NCBI GenBank assembly: GCA_002077045.2
Contig: KZ111141.1
Location: 1,418,538 to 1,482,537 of the forward strand
Direction: 5' to 3'
Source: Rachicladosporium sp. CCFEE 5018
Lineage: Eukaryota > Ascomycota > Dothideomycetes > Cladosporiales > Cladosporiaceae
DNA: 64,000 nucleotides
Under the pieces are notes generated by a model, which saw only the letters and a program-made list of their open reading frames with translations, was not told where the DNA came from and searched no databases. Position 1 is the first letter of the stretch. Each line of letters opens with the position of its first letter. Positions 13,901-23,226 of the stretch are shown piece after piece. The position numbers and the translations under genes are program-made.

Positions 13901-15181
13901 AAGCTTGGCGACTGGCCAATCTACTCATTCTTCCTCGCGCTCGGGCAGATCCTGGCAGCCAACTCTTACCAGATTACGCTCTTGACCGGGCAGCAGGGTC
14001 AGACTGCCGTCGAGCTGTACGCTATCGCCGGCATCTATCTCGTCTCTTCGTTAACGTGGTGGTACATCTTCCGCCGCCTGCCGTGCAAGTTCGTGATCTG
14101 CTTCCCTTGGTTCTTCTACGGTCTCGGCTTCATGCTCCTCGCCTTCGCACCTTACGGTTCGACAGAGAGTGTTCGTGGCTGGGTGCAGCATGTCGCTACT
14201 GGTAGCTACGCAGTCGGCTCAGCAGCAGGCTCCTTCATGTTCTCCCAGAACTTCGGCTCCACGGGCAGCGCACCAGTCAAAGAATGGGCGTTCCGCGCTT
14301 GTGCCATACAAGGCACACAGCAGCTCTACGTCATTGCACTGTGGTTCTGGGGTACTGCCCTCACCCGCGCAGCAGCAGCTGGTAAGTCAACAGACTATGG
14401 CCCACGCATGACTGGCATTGGTGTCCCAATCTCGATCTTCTTCTGGGTCATTGGCATCGTACTCTGGATCGGACTCCCAGACTTCTACCGCCAAAAGCCA
14501 GGCGGTCTGCCATCCTTCTACACTGCTGCGCTGCGGAGGAAGATCATTCTGTGGTTCTTCTTCGCGGTCTTTGTACAGAACTTCTTCCTGTCTGCACCAT
14601 ATGGCCGGAACTGGGCGTACCTCTGGAGCTCGCAGCACGCGCCGGGCTGGGCGATCTTCTTGCTCATCTTGCTCTTCTTTGTGGTGATCTGGGCGGGCAT
14701 ACTGATTTACTTCGGTCATCTGTCTTTGACGCATAGCTGGATCTTGCCGATGTTCGCTGTGGCGCTCATTGCACCGAGATGGTGCCAGATCTGGTGGGGA
14801 ACTTCGAACCTTGGATCGTACCTCCCTTGGGCAGGTAGCCCAGTCGCTTCCGCCATTCTTGGCCGCGCACTGTGGCTCTGGCTTGGTGTACTGGACTCGC
14901 TTCAGGGTGTGGGCATCGGCATGCTGCTCCTGCAGACACTGACGCGCTTCCACATCACCTTCGCGCTCGTCGGCGCGCAAGTGCTCGGCTCAATCGGCAC
15001 CATCATCGCTCGTGCCGATGGGCTGAGCAGTACAGGCCCGCTCCCGTACTTCCCAAGCATCGCCACGAATGTTGGAGAAGGACTAAGCTATGTCGGCTTC
15101 TGGGTCTGCCTAGGCTTTCAGATTCTCATCTGCGGAGGCTACTTCCTGTTCTTCCGCAAGGAGCAGCTGAGCAAACCTTAG
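7934..15181 (+). CDS. AGS1: Cell-wall alpha-1,3-glucan synthase
   Basis: A plasma-membrane enzyme that makes cell-wall alpha-1,3-glucan. The 2415-aa intronless frame has the full length usual for the Ags/Mok1 family. Order: signal peptide (residues 1-19); extracellular GH13 domain to about 550, with FDGFRIDKA (nucleophile), FIPGEVVNG (acid/base) and SNQD; a beta-rich extracellular stretch; one membrane segment at about 1090-1115; a cytosolic GT5 starch/glycogen-synthase domain at about 1185-1670 with KIGGLG, FVGRWSMQKG and the SRDEPFGLVAVE donor-site motif; a Thr-Pro/Ser-rich low-complexity linker at about 1680-1735; and a C-terminal multi-pass membrane domain from about 1990 to the end. The GH13 part is thought to act as a transglycosylase and the C-terminal part in export. 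Its neighbour is a divergent secreted amylase. Confidence 0.97.
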   Translation: MFRPWLLPLALLSTLTHASYYDEAEVQWNINTNQNAANVLEYSTTWDNHVYHPSPENWRMPFYSFFPDRFANGDPTNDNANGTSWEQDPLGTQLRNGGDLAGLVDSLDYLHGMGIRGLYLAGSLFYNHPWAMDGYSPNDHTLLDRHFSTLESARASIQAIHDKGFYVILDNTFATMSDLFAFKGYENASTPWSFKEHDIYYKTDEQYRDFQQSNQWQPECPFPYPRFYDQAGNLLKDENTTRMAGCMKSDFDQYGDVGAFGVYPEWQKQLSKFNGVQDRLRDWDPSVLAKIARLSCLQVEALDFDGFRIDKAMQTTVDSMGSFSNTVRQCAAKLGKNNFFIPGEVVNGNSDGAVYYGRGKDPSMAVDNLTEVVTSNNTQYLREQGHSALDAGAFHYTIYRGLMRFLGLDGNLLAANDGPVNFADSWYQMMVANDMNNAYTGKFDPRHMYGTSNQDVLRWPGLSNGTERQLLGDFITTLTVPGIPLKSWGEEQAFYTLDNTATNYVYGRQSMTSAQSWQMHGCYKIGTVNLFKAPFNSSLIACQDDNVSLDHRDSSHPVYGLMKQMYELRRRYPVLNDGFTLRQLSNQTFNYTLPGSFEIPTETGLYSMYRGRFEGVQDLTGQGMHGNQGVWLLYSNFNGSRDYVGDCSDDQAAIVSPFESNITVKNLFYPFDEWDTTMSPKILNIEGSSDPNGCLPSVNMTLYGWKAFVPKANWTTPSPVVTKFLPGHDARILSNGGSTSVNIEIRYSAEMDCDSVKSGIVVNSTTEAGQQAQIDQSSIQCLTIDPLYEAYYYGPSPSIWRMRATLKNVYDGIHQVSFNNGTSTAGDTFTDSNDRFMLRVGQADNVIVFPMVSNYSTTLLYKDTNKVKRDTKLHEPSEHITQGSEYFIQHKAAGADKWRYSMSFGAVWLDWLDYVPGNASLEDLTWTGNSNRQRWEGAHVKVQYWSKMAGSSNHVVEGDASDYTGPPRRFPHFFIHGAFNQYGYDAGLENQMKQMDNGSWIYDFMTEWPTNFQLNVWGMAADGTPDVSYAFGDVDNDTLVERISPVSLQPAVTNITNNGPEAPYLAWRILFNDADMRYYLVPIGNRWLQLIVFILLATVPVGTAVLGTWLYIRAFYGVKFNEIGLVEKKNVMAQVFHRRNKLDEKNSALSSPSSSPRILPAHENSRGSIIQDNFGAGAVVEGKRRCVLIGTMEYDISDWNIKIKIGGLGVMAQLMGKNLQHQDLVWVVPCAGGIDYPVDTPGLPIDVTILGRTYEVQVQYHKLANITYMLLDAPVFRRQTAKEPYPARMDDLDSAIYYSAWNQCIAEAMRRFPVDLYHINDYHGTVAPLYLLPDTVPCCLSLHNAEFQGLWPMRNPREVDEICSVFNLPESVVGKYVQFGEVFNLLHAGASILRIHQKGFGAVGVSKKYGKRSWARYPIFWGLKRIGALPNPDPSDIAEWDKKLANPDDIHIDQVAESGRASLKRQAQEWANLDQRADAELFVFVGRWSMQKGIDLIADVFPAVLEQNDKVQLMCIGPTIDLYGTFAALKLDVMMKKYPGRVFSKPEFTALPPFIFSGAEFALIPSRDEPFGLVAVEFGRKGALGVGSRVGGLGQMPGWWYTIESTTTKHQMHQFKMAIDGALNAGYETRAMMRARSAKQRFPVAQWKEDLEILQTASIKIHKKRMEHVTDRQTGLASGTTSGWATPNLPGWMTPRSGRATPNGFGTPRGGNTPAGSRPGTRPSSPNRSRATSPTRNAALSLGMRHGPGHMGYGQDGRRNSPESGGSSGRPLSSIEDEEIINEEMAELAKRKSRIVASQNANGQFNFELRDHNSDRNPTFPPRSYDVNSYSPAQTPGTMTPIEGSHQPFLMHPNPSFLSHGGGSGTQTPLSTERVVDEKSDKAPQELTPFFTDPTGLYFRTFEKMLGELNGKTSEGPLCIEAYLEKSEKTWFNRLHAVKMNRDQTPSASRMATPAGSIFEGMDSEEPMSQFLLPENYQPPTGIRRIMSTKLGDWPIYSFFLALGQILAANSYQITLLTGQQGQTAVELYAIAGIYLVSSLTWWYIFRRLPCKFVICFPWFFYGLGFMLLAFAPYGSTESVRGWVQHVATGSYAVGSAAGSFMFSQNFGSTGSAPVKEWAFRACAIQGTQQLYVIALWFWGTALTRAAAAGKSTDYGPRMTGIGVPISIFFWVIGIVLWIGLPDFYRQKPGGLPSFYTAALRRKIILWFFFAVFVQNFFLSAPYGRNWAYLWSSQHAPGWAIFLLILLFFVVIWAGILIYFGHLSLTHSWILPMFAVALIAPRWCQIWWGTSNLGSYLPWAGSPVASAILGRALWLWLGVLDSLQGVGIGMLLLQTLTRFHITFALVGAQVLGSIGTIIARADGLSSTGPLPYFPSIATNVGEGLSYVGFWVCLGFQILICGGYFLFFRKEQLSKP

Positions 15182-15854
15182 GCCGGTGAAGAGACATGTG
15201 GAGATGATGATGTGCAAACATGAACACAGCATATACCCTTACAGCAGCATATATTTGTTTATTATTACTTTGGAAGCGGGTGCGGTTTGGCTGGATGCGT
15301 GTGTATGGTATATATGGTAGATATAAATATGGCTTCTCGAGGCGAGGGACCCGAAGTGCTCGGTCTCTTCGCTGGAAGGAGGGTATGAAGATGTGTCGAA
15401 TGTTTCAAATCTTGCTACTGCCGTGTAATGCGTAGTTGTTGATTGTTGTGGACAGAGACGGATTGCTTGCGTAACGTAGCTGGGCATCCAGTGTGTGCAA
15501 GCACGAAAACGTGTGGGACGCCGCACGAATTTCCTGTGCTGCGTGCTCTTGTTCGTGGAGACTGGCCTTCTTCCCACCTGTGGCAGAGCGTGCTTAGGTA
15601 CGCACAGGTTTCGCCTTCCTCACCAGACATAGAGCACATAGTCAACATCAGCGCTTCAGCTCTGTCACTCGCAATACTGCCCACAATTGATAATAGGAAG
15701 CTGCACAATAAATTCGATAAAAACTAGGACTTTTCTGTTTTCACACCACCGCTATGCAACAAGGGGTATAATGCTATTGTCCATTCACCGCACCACCCAG
15801 CCTCCCAAATTACCCCAGCACGCTCATGCAATCATCAGCCCGTCCAGCAGACCC
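15182..15854. other. Intergenic, AGS1/cyclin convergent
   Basis: Convergent 3' regions of AGS1 (+) and the cyclin (-). AT-rich TATA-like runs occur just after the AGS1 stop (15240-15335), as expected of a 3' UTR or polyadenylation zone. I see no gene. Confidence 0.55.
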
Positions 15855-16951
15855 TCAGTAACCAGACATGTTGCCCGATGGTATCCGCGGCAAGAACCTC
15901 GAGAAGATGTTCACCTTCTTCGCCGGTCTCTGCGCCTCCATACCCGCGATGTCGACCATAGGCGGCAATGTGTGCTTCATGGCCACAGGCATGTGCATCT
16001 GCATTGGCGCATACTGCTTTGCGGCTGGCTGAATGTGCACCAGTGCGGGCGCTTGATGGCAGTCGAATGTTTGGATCTGCACGGCTGGCTCCTCGCACAT
16101 CGGCATGTCGAGAGTGTATGAGGAGGCGATGCTGGCAGGGCTGACAGATCGTGTGTATGAGGAAGAAGAGTCTGCGGACCGGCTGCGGGATGGGCAGGGT
16201 GACAACGATGGTGTTCGCGATGCTGCACGAGATGAGGTGGATGTCGCGTAGTAGTGGCCTCGTGGTGCGCAGTCGCTGACGTATGAGTTTGCTGGCGAGT
16301 CGTAGAAGCGGGACATCTCCATGGCTGACCGCTTTTGAGCTTCCCCAGTAGCGAGCTGAAGTTGCTGGCGCTCGTAGGCCGCAAGCTCGGCGGCGCGACG
16401 TTGCTGCTCGGCCTCCTGTGCTTGCCAGCAACGGATGGGTGTGAGGAAGTAGTCAAGGTGGGTGTAGAGGTCTTGCTCTGTCACGCGGAGGTCAAAGTCC
16501 AGGAGGCCGAGGAGCTGACGTTCCATAAGGTTCACCTCAGTCAGGCTGAAGCCAAATGATTCGAAGCCACGAACGGCAGTGTAGCGGGCCCAGTGCTTGT
16601 TCTTAGGTGAGGAGTCGTTGAGATTCTTGGCTGCAATGATCAGGGCAGCAAGGAAGATGCGGTGGACTGTGCAGCGCATGCCCTTTGCCACTGGCGGTAG
16701 GCGTTGCTGGAGCCTACTGAGGTAGACCAGCGTCGTCATCAGTGTTGGCACTTGAACGTGCGATCGCGCGACGAGTGTGCTGATGAAGAGATCCACTGAA
16801 GGTAGTGAGGGATCTTGGTAGGATGCCACATGATGTGGCGGCGTTGTTGGAGGTGTGAGAGGCAGGCTCTTATTGAGCAGTGGCTGACCATCACAGCGAA
16901 TGACCTGCGAAGCTGCACTGGAGAGGTATGCGATCATGTCTTGCGACACGT
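15855..16951 (-). CDS. Pho85-type (PCL) cyclin, 5'-truncated by gap
   Basis: Regulatory subunit for a Pho85-like cyclin-dependent kinase. About 364 residues are visible. The cyclin box spans roughly residues 45-180 of the visible part: VDLFISTLV, CTVHRIFLAALIIAAKNLNDSS, GFSLTEVNLMERQLLGLLDFDL. The C-terminal half is Ser/Pro-rich, with Gln/Ala/Arg stretches and cysteine pairs, and looks disordered. The reading frame stays open into the 100-N gap at its 5' end (VSQDMIAYL is the first visible stretch), so the true start lies in or beyond the gap. ATG at 16937 is only the first visible Met. The partner kinase and its pathway (cell cycle, polarity or phosphate) cannot be told from sequence. Confidence 0.85.
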
Positions 16952-17051
16952 NNNNNNNNNNNNNNNNNNNNNNNNNNNNNNNNNNNNNNNNNNNNNNNNN
17001 NNNNNNNNNNNNNNNNNNNNNNNNNNNNNNNNNNNNNNNNNNNNNNNNNNN
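16952..17051. other. Assembly gap (100 N)
   Basis: Exactly 100 undetermined bases, the usual placeholder for a gap of unknown size. It removes the 5' end of the cyclin gene and the 3' end of the RraA-like gene. Confidence 0.99.
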
Positions 17052-17829
17052 CCTTCAACACATTGTCATCAGCTTCCTTCAATCCCGGTAGCAGCTTCAT
17101 GACATCCTCCAGCTTGTCTGCAGGGACGATGGTGATGCCTCTCTCTGCCTCCTCTGCAACGATGATATCGCCAGCATTGACGACCAGACCACCGACATGC
17201 AACGGCACATCAAATGCCCAAGGCTTCGCTTCCATCGACGTTCCGACCGTACTAATACCCTTCGACCACACTTGGAATTTGCCATCATTGCAAAGCTCGC
17301 GACAAGCTGCAATATCCCGGGAACGGCCATGTATCACTGCAGCTTTGACGCCTCGATGCTTGAGTCTCGAGGCGACAATGTCGCCGAGTAGGGCACAAAG
17401 CTGACCGTCGGGCTGTTGCATGAGTACTACAGTACTGGGCGTAGGACAATCGGTCCAGTGCTTATCCGACGGTATGTTCGACTCGGCCGGTGTGTATTGT
17501 GCCCGGGGATGACTGGGTTGTTGGTTCTTGTCGACGAAGAGAATGGTGCTGATCGGTGCAACGAGACAAGGGGCTGGAGATCCAGTGCGAGGTATCGGTA
17601 CTGTAGACTATCAGCATATACGGTGACTATGAGCTGAGAAGTGGTTCGAGATACTGACAAACGTTCGGAAGGAACCCAGCTTGTGGTACTTTCAGCTTGA
17701 GGAGAGCATCTGCTACCTACTGCGGTCAGCTTGGTTATAAATTGCAGTCGATGAACAGCTCACATCGCAACATGAGTACGCCTTCTCTATCTCTTTACAC
17801 GCGGCATCGATATTCGTTCGGCTCGCCAT
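17052..17829 (-). CDS. RraA-like HMG/CHA aldolase family, 3'-truncated
   Basis: Member of the RraA-like (4-hydroxy-4-methyl-2-oxoglutarate / 4-carboxy-4-hydroxy-2-oxoadipate aldolase) superfamily; the in vivo substrate in fungi is unknown. My model is complement(17052..17607, 17663..17716, 17764..17829), with short first exons. Exon 1 starts MASRTNID and ends ...CCD. Exon 2 continues VADALLKLKVP. Exon 3 holds the core: VVLMQQPDGQLCALLGDI, GVKAAVIHGRSRDI (the family G-x-R-D motif), VWSKGISTVGT, GDIIVAEE and GITIVPADKLEDVM. Intron 1 (GTGAGC...GTAG) is clear. Intron 2 (GTTTGT...GATAG) is set by frame and less certain. The last helices run into the gap. Confidence 0.85.
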
Positions 17830-18151
17830 AATCTACCACAAGTTTTGGTTCTGTCAATTCGAGTGCAGCGAAAAGCAGGCCAGAAGTTGCGCACAGATTA
17901 CCTTACTTTCAGAGCCTGGTTCGATCCGTGAAGTAGCTTAAAAAAGGGTTCTTGCGCGCGAGACATACAAACAGTGTTGGAACTGCAATGCGGGGTTCGA
18001 AGCTTCTCCAAGAATTTCCTATAGAGCACATTTCGTCTACTGTGCTGTCCATGTAAGTATCTGAGAAGCGTGCATATGACGCGGATAGTGTGAAAGAGGA
18101 ACGCTCCCACGTGGCGTCTCGTGCAATGGCGCTGCCAGGTGAAGCACCTCG
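17830..18151. other. Short intergenic region
   Basis: Holds the promoter of the RraA-like gene and the 3' end of CutC, both on the minus strand. I see nothing else. Confidence 0.5.
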
Positions 18152-18847
18152 TTATGTTGGACCCACAGCAGCTTTCAATGCTGCGATCTCAGCGGCATTC
18201 GCCAAGTCTGAGTCGTCCAGTATGGCGGAAGAGTGCACAGCCTTGACGCCCGTCGTCGCTACAATGCCTATCACATTACTCGACCGCAAGCCGCCGCCCG
18301 CGATGATGTTCAGACTTCCTTCTGCTCGCGAGACCAAATCATGGAGGATGTTTGTGCCTTCTACCGCCGTAGTTGCTCCACCGGAAGTCAGCACCGAGGT
18401 GCAGCCCGCCTGGACAACGTCGTCAAGAGCCGCCATCCTATGGGTGATCTCATCGAAAGCTCGATGGAAGGTGCAAGGCAGTGGAGCCGCGAGCACGACA
18501 AGGTTGCGAGTTCGAACAACATCGCCGATATAGTCCTCATCCACATCCGTGGTGAGTATGCCGAAGACGAAGCCATCGACCAGTGGCTTACATCTCGCCA
18601 CATCTGCAACCATCTGCGAGTACTCTGCGAGGGAGTATACGAAATCGCCGCCTCGAGGCCGGATCATGACAAAGAGTTGTATGCCATGCTTGCGACAAAG
18701 TGAGCTCGCCGCGAAGACTGTGTCGGGAGACGGCGTGACTCCTCCAGAAGACCGGTCATCGCAGAGCTCGATGCGATCTGCCCCAGCCTCGCAGGCTATC
18801 CTGACTGCCTCCAGGTTAAAGCACGCGATCTCGAGCAGTGTCATCAT
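18152..18847 (-). CDS. CutC-family copper homeostasis protein
   Basis: A 231-aa TIM-barrel protein of the CutC family. These proteins are linked to copper handling in animals and bacteria, but the biochemical role is unsettled. Family signatures: LLEIACFNLEAVRIACEAGADRIELC near the N terminus, GGVTPS, FVMIRPRGGDFVYS, DGFVFGIL, CTFHRAFDE, VLTSGG and IIAGGGL. The start at 18847 (two Met in a row) matches the usual N terminus; the longer upstream frame adds a Cys-rich stretch not seen in the family. It is intronless and of normal length. Confidence 0.93.
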   Translation of the reverse strand: MMTLLEIACFNLEAVRIACEAGADRIELCDDRSSGGVTPSPDTVFAASSLCRKHGIQLFVMIRPRGGDFVYSLAEYSQMVADVARCKPLVDGFVFGILTTDVDEDYIGDVVRTRNLVVLAAPLPCTFHRAFDEITHRMAALDDVVQAGCTSVLTSGGATTAVEGTNILHDLVSRAEGSLNIIAGGGLRSSNVIGIVATTGVKAVHSSAILDDSDLANAAEIAALKAAVGPT

Positions 18848-19108
18848 GTTGACTGCGTAACATGCAGGCCTGCTGCGATGGACTCTATGAGACGCGTAGA
18901 AGCATGAGCAGCGACAATCAAAACTGGTTGCGCATTTCAGGCCGTTCAGAGCGACGTAGCAACAAAGGTAGGGCAGTCGTTGCGTGGAAATTGTCGTCTG
19001 GAAAGTGCCCATATAATTCGTAAGTACGCTAACGCAGAAGTGACAGTTTGACGGACAGACTTTTCACGTTGTGTTAAACAATCCTGATGCAGCAAGTACG
19101 ATTTGGCA

Positions 19109-19887
19109 ATGTTTCAGACAGTACGCCAACGCGACTCCCAGATGGGTGCTGACGAGGAGGGCAGAGCGCTCGCTACGCCCGAATATTGGAACAGTCGATA
19201 CGAGAAGTCTGCCAGCGATCAGCCAACTCACGAATGGTTCCGCTCCTTCGAAGCCCTTGAGCCATTCCTGCGTCCAAATCTCTACAATGCGTTCCCGCCG
19301 CAGACCAACCCACACATTCTACACCTTGGATCCGGCGACAGCGTACGCACTCACCGTCCAATCACTGTAGCAGCAGCACCCAGCTGAGTGCTTCGCAGAC
19401 TGTTCCAGCCGACTTGGCCAAGCGCGGGTACAACAACCAGCTATGTGTGGATTTTTCTAAGACAGTCGTGAACCTGATGTCTAAGCGCCATGAGAGCACA
19501 CCGGGCATCAGCTGGCGATGGGCAGACGTACGTGACCTCGAAGACGTGCCAACTGAGTCCGTGGACGTCGCGTTCGACAAGGGTACGCTCGACGCGTTCA
19601 TCCATGGCTCTCCCTGGGATCCGCCAGAGGAGGTGAAGGACAGTACAGGGCGTTATATGCAAGCGGTAGGTCACCGTTTCGTTTCGTGAGTAGACCGAGC
19701 AAGGCTGAGGTTCCAACAGGTCCACCGTGTGCTCAAGGCCGACGGCGTGTTCCTGTACATCACCTTTCGGCAGCCGCACTTCATTAAGCCTCTGCTCAAC
19801 GCGGCAGGTCTTTGGGAGATGCAGATGGAGACCCTCGGGGGTAAGAGCTCGTTTGACTACTTCGCGTTCGTTCTAAAGAAGGCGTGA
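19109..19887 (+). CDS. METTL13/EEF1AKMT4-like methyltransferase
   Basis: Class I SAM-dependent methyltransferase of the group that includes the METTL13 N-terminal domain and EEF1AKMT4, which methylate lysines or the N terminus of eEF1A. The target here is inferred. The model is join(19109..19342, 19399..19665, 19720..19887), 222 aa; ATG 19142 is an alternative start. Both introns are phase 0 and restore continuous homology. Motif I is HLGSGDS, split from exon 2 at the intron. The characteristic FDKGTLDA post-II motif follows, then HRVLKADGVFLYITF and a C-terminal beta strand. The N-terminal PEYWNSRYE is typical of the family. Confidence 0.88.
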
Positions 19888-20641
19888 ATGAATTTGTTCG
19901 TGACCTCGTCGATAGATTGGGCGGGATCTGGCTTAGGGAGGCCGGAACCACAGGCTGGAACAACGGACCATAGACTGGACATGAGCCTAGCTAGGATGGC
20001 GGGCATGATGTTTTCTATGGAATCGGCGGAGTACTCAGGCTCGCACTACTGTATCGCAAAAATGCGCGCCTGCGGCTCGAGTACGGCAAGAGCGATCGAA
20101 CCTGCCGACGACACTAAAACAGCAGGAGCACAGGAGATTGCCAGTTATATTATAGTCAATCTTGTATTTCCCGTCTCCACTTTGTAGTAGGGTATTCACA
20201 TCCTCTCTGCTGCCAGAGATTGCGCGATCAGTCGTTAAGTAGCTGCGCAAAGTATAGAGAGCACTCCACACGAGTACTGCGCGGCTGCGTGAGCAAGCCT
20301 CCCCTCGTCCTGAGGTGGCCGAACAGCTTCCAAGGTATTGCTCACTACCTCGCCTCCCAGTAACGGCCCAAAGCAAGTTCACGGCCCGTTCGTCTTCATA
20401 TGAATGTGCCTCTTTTCCCAACGCTTACTAGTTTTGTCGCTCATGAGACGCATGTTCTCTCCACGTGAGCGCGTACCTGGTTCGTGTTTCATGTCTCAGA
20501 GCTCCGCTCGGCGTTTCAGCTTGATCGTGTAGGGCTGAGGTAAGTGAGATCCTTTGATGTAGCAGCAGCAAACGCCATCATTCCCTTCTCTTCTTAACAC
20601 CGTCATCAACTCCGCGCATCTCCTCCGAACAGCTCGCGAGC
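19888..20641. other. Intergenic region
   Basis: 3' end of the methyltransferase gene and promoter of the DUF1772 gene, both plus strand. A TTATATTATAG run occurs near 20148. The last 60 bases before the start are pyrimidine-rich. I see no gene. Confidence 0.5.
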
Positions 20642-21316
20642 ATGTCTTCCACTGGCCCCTCTGGACCATACGTCTCCGCCATCAAAGGCCTTTCCCTGGC
20701 CTCCACCTTCACCGTGCTCGGGAGTCTCTACACCCTCTCCTCCGCCACCATCCCAGGCATCGTCTCGACACTGTCCCAAGACTCCACTTCCGCCGCCCAG
20801 TCCGCAGCGCAGCAATTCGCCATCGCCCAGCGCGCCACCAAGACCTCCACTTTCCCTACAGAGTTCATTGCCATCTTCGGCCTTGGCTTCCTCAGCTATA
20901 ATAGCTACACCACTCCACTGGCCATTGTCAATGGCGGCGCCTTTGCAAAGTGGAAGCTCTATCTCCTCGCCTCTCTCGCAATGTTCAGCGTCATCCCCTT
21001 GCACATCACCCTCCTGACGCCCATCGAGGACAAGCTCCTCGCGTTGGCCGACGCACCACCACACAAGCCCAGCGCTGAACCAGCACTAGAGCACTCATCG
21101 ACGAGCGCATTCAACTTGCAGGTTCCTAGCGGCGAGAGGCCGGCCATCACGCCCATCGAGGAGTTCGAGCCATATGAGGACAGTCCGTTCAGTACGGATG
21201 AGTACGAGAGGGAGAAGGTCCGGAGGATGTTGGTGAGCTGGAGTGGGCGGAACGCTGTCAGGAGGGTGGGCGTGGCGCTTTCGGGAATACTGGGCATGTG
21301 GGCTGCACTAGGTTAA
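20642..21316 (+). CDS. DUF1772-like membrane protein
   Basis: A 224-aa intronless protein with about four hydrophobic segments: residues ~13-35, ~75-96, ~105-127 and ~205-223. The order and the pattern around the third segment (LASLAMFSVIPLHITLLTPI) resemble DUF1772 (anthrone-oxygenase-like) proteins. That family includes enzymes of aromatic polyketide clusters but also many proteins of unknown role. There is no polyketide synthase nearby, so I propose no pathway. The loop between segments three and four is long, acidic and Pro-rich. Confidence 0.6.
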   Translation: MSSTGPSGPYVSAIKGLSLASTFTVLGSLYTLSSATIPGIVSTLSQDSTSAAQSAAQQFAIAQRATKTSTFPTEFIAIFGLGFLSYNSYTTPLAIVNGGAFAKWKLYLLASLAMFSVIPLHITLLTPIEDKLLALADAPPHKPSAEPALEHSSTSAFNLQVPSGERPAITPIEEFEPYEDSPFSTDEYEREKVRRMLVSWSGRNAVRRVGVALSGILGMWAALG

Positions 21317-21984
21317 TGCGAGAAGGCGAAGGCAAGGGTGCACATGGACGCAAGGAGGAATTATGTACGCGTCCGCGCGATGCGTTGTCGACGAACTGCT
21401 TCATGTTACGGACGGCTTCGGAGCGTGGGACATTGAGTGTCTCAACGGCACGAAAGTCTTCGTGCGAGGAATGGCGCGAATAAGGCTCATGGCATCTGAC
21501 TTACTACAGCTCTGAAGCCTGCCATCTACGCTGTCTCGAAGCTGAGCATGCGAATCACAGTCTGGACCTGCCTGGCATGCTATCTCTCATTTGCTATGGA
21601 CAGGACATGGACCGCAACACATCAGTTCCAGCAAGGCTCACGTCCAGGCATGGAAGGGGTTGTGGGCTACAGTGCTCGTCCGGTGCAGCCGAGCGCTCCA
21701 CACAGCATTGCTGTTAGTTACGAGCTAACGATACATACTGCATGATCCACACACCTCCACACACCTATGGGAAGTACTCAAGTCGCTTGATATGCCAGTT
21801 GACAACCTGCTCCAAAATAGTACTGATCGATCTGGAGCTGTTGAGCGTGAATGACGCCACTGTGCTTCGGCATCAAGTGTGTCCATTCATGGTGATCAGT
21901 CATAAGGTAACAAAGTATTCAGTCCTCTATCCTCTCTTCTGGACACAACTCTCTTTCTTCAATCAAAAGTACCTTTGCAACAAG
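21317..21984. other. Intergenic region
   Basis: Between the DUF1772 gene and the SDR gene, both plus strand. The 60 bases before 21985 are CT-rich. I see no gene. Confidence 0.5.
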
Positions 21985-22960
21985 ATGGCACTCCTCAACA
22001 AAGCTCAAGATCTCTTTAACGTCAACGGTCTCGTGGCCGTGATCACGGGAGGCGGATCAGGTCTAGGTTTATACGCCGCTCGAGCACTGGATGCCAATGG
22101 TAGATACTTGATAAAGTTTTGACCGCACATTACACCCGTTGACGCTTGATGCAGGCGCGAAAGCAGTCTACATCATCGGCCGCCGCCAAGCCACCCTCGA
22201 TGCCGCCGTCAAAACCGGCGTCAACGGCAGCATCAAAGCTATCGTCGGCGACGTCTCCAATAAAGATGACCTCCTCCGCATCGCCTCCCAGATCCGCGAG
22301 GAAGTAGGCTACATCAACCTCCTCTTCGCCAACGCCGGTATTTCAGGCCCTCCCGCTGCCTCTCTGCTTCCTCAATCCGGCCCTCCGGCCTCGATAGCAG
22401 AATTTCAACGCCTTCTCCTCGACTCCACGATGGAGGATTTCACGCAGACGCTTCACGTGAACAACACGGCAGTGTACTACACCGCGTTGGCATTCTTGGA
22501 CTTGCTGGATGCGGGGAATAAGAAGAGGAATTTACCGCAGGATTCACAGATCTTAGTCACTACTAGCATCGCCGGCCTCTCGCGACACCTAGCCTCGAGC
22601 TTCGCCTACAGCACCAGCAAAGCCGCCGCTAATCATCTCGTCAAAATGCTCTCCACCCATTTCTCGCAGTCTGGCTACCACATTCGTGCCAATGTCATAG
22701 CGCCGGGGCTGTACCCTTCGGAAATGACGCAGAAGTCTACGAGCTCCATGGACAAGTTTCAGGGCGTTGAAGGGCATGAGGACGCGTTTGCAGGGGCGCA
22801 TGTGATGGCGAAGGAGAAGAGTCCTGCCGAGAGGACTGGGAGCGAGGAGGATTTCGCGGGGGTGGTGCTGTTCATGTGTAGCAGGGCGGGGGCGTATCTG
22901 AACGGGGAGGTGATGGTCACGGACGGGGGGAGGATTGGGGTTCATCCAGGGACTTACTGA
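21985..22960 (+). CDS. Short-chain dehydrogenase/reductase
   Basis: NAD(P)-dependent oxidoreductase of the classical SDR family, substrate unknown. The model is join(21985..22099, 22155..22960), 306 aa, with one 55-nt intron in the cofactor-binding region. It has the Rossmann TGGGSGLG motif, FANAGIS (NAG), NNTAVYYT, the catalytic Ser in TTSIAGLS and the YxxxK pair in FAYSTSKAA. The C-terminal GEVMVTDGG is also typical. It lacks an N-terminal targeting signal and is probably cytosolic. Confidence 0.92.
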
Positions 22961-23226
22961 GGTCATGGAGGAAGCGTAAAAAGATCTCTAGGAGAAGTAC
23001 AGGATCTGCTTGTATGTAGCCGTCCATATACTATACAATAGATCCGATCACTCCCTTGTACGCAAGCCATGCAACATATTCAAAGCCTTTGGCTTTGCTT
23101 CCTCGAAGTCGAGATCTTGTGTTCTCGCTAGTCCTCCCATACGGTTCCGGTGCCGAAGGCTTCGTATCGCGTATTTGATCAATTCTGCCTTATTGTCAGG
23201 CACACATCCCCTCGAACACATTCAAA

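Noticed and set aside
14387..14980. 197-codon frame antisense to AGS1
   Set aside because: Shadow of the AGS1 membrane-domain coding sequence; highly charged and without any domain.
16891..17421. Fusion of RraA-like and cyclin sequence through the gap
   Set aside because: The continuity is made only by Ns; the two sides belong to unrelated families and the visible cyclin frame differs.
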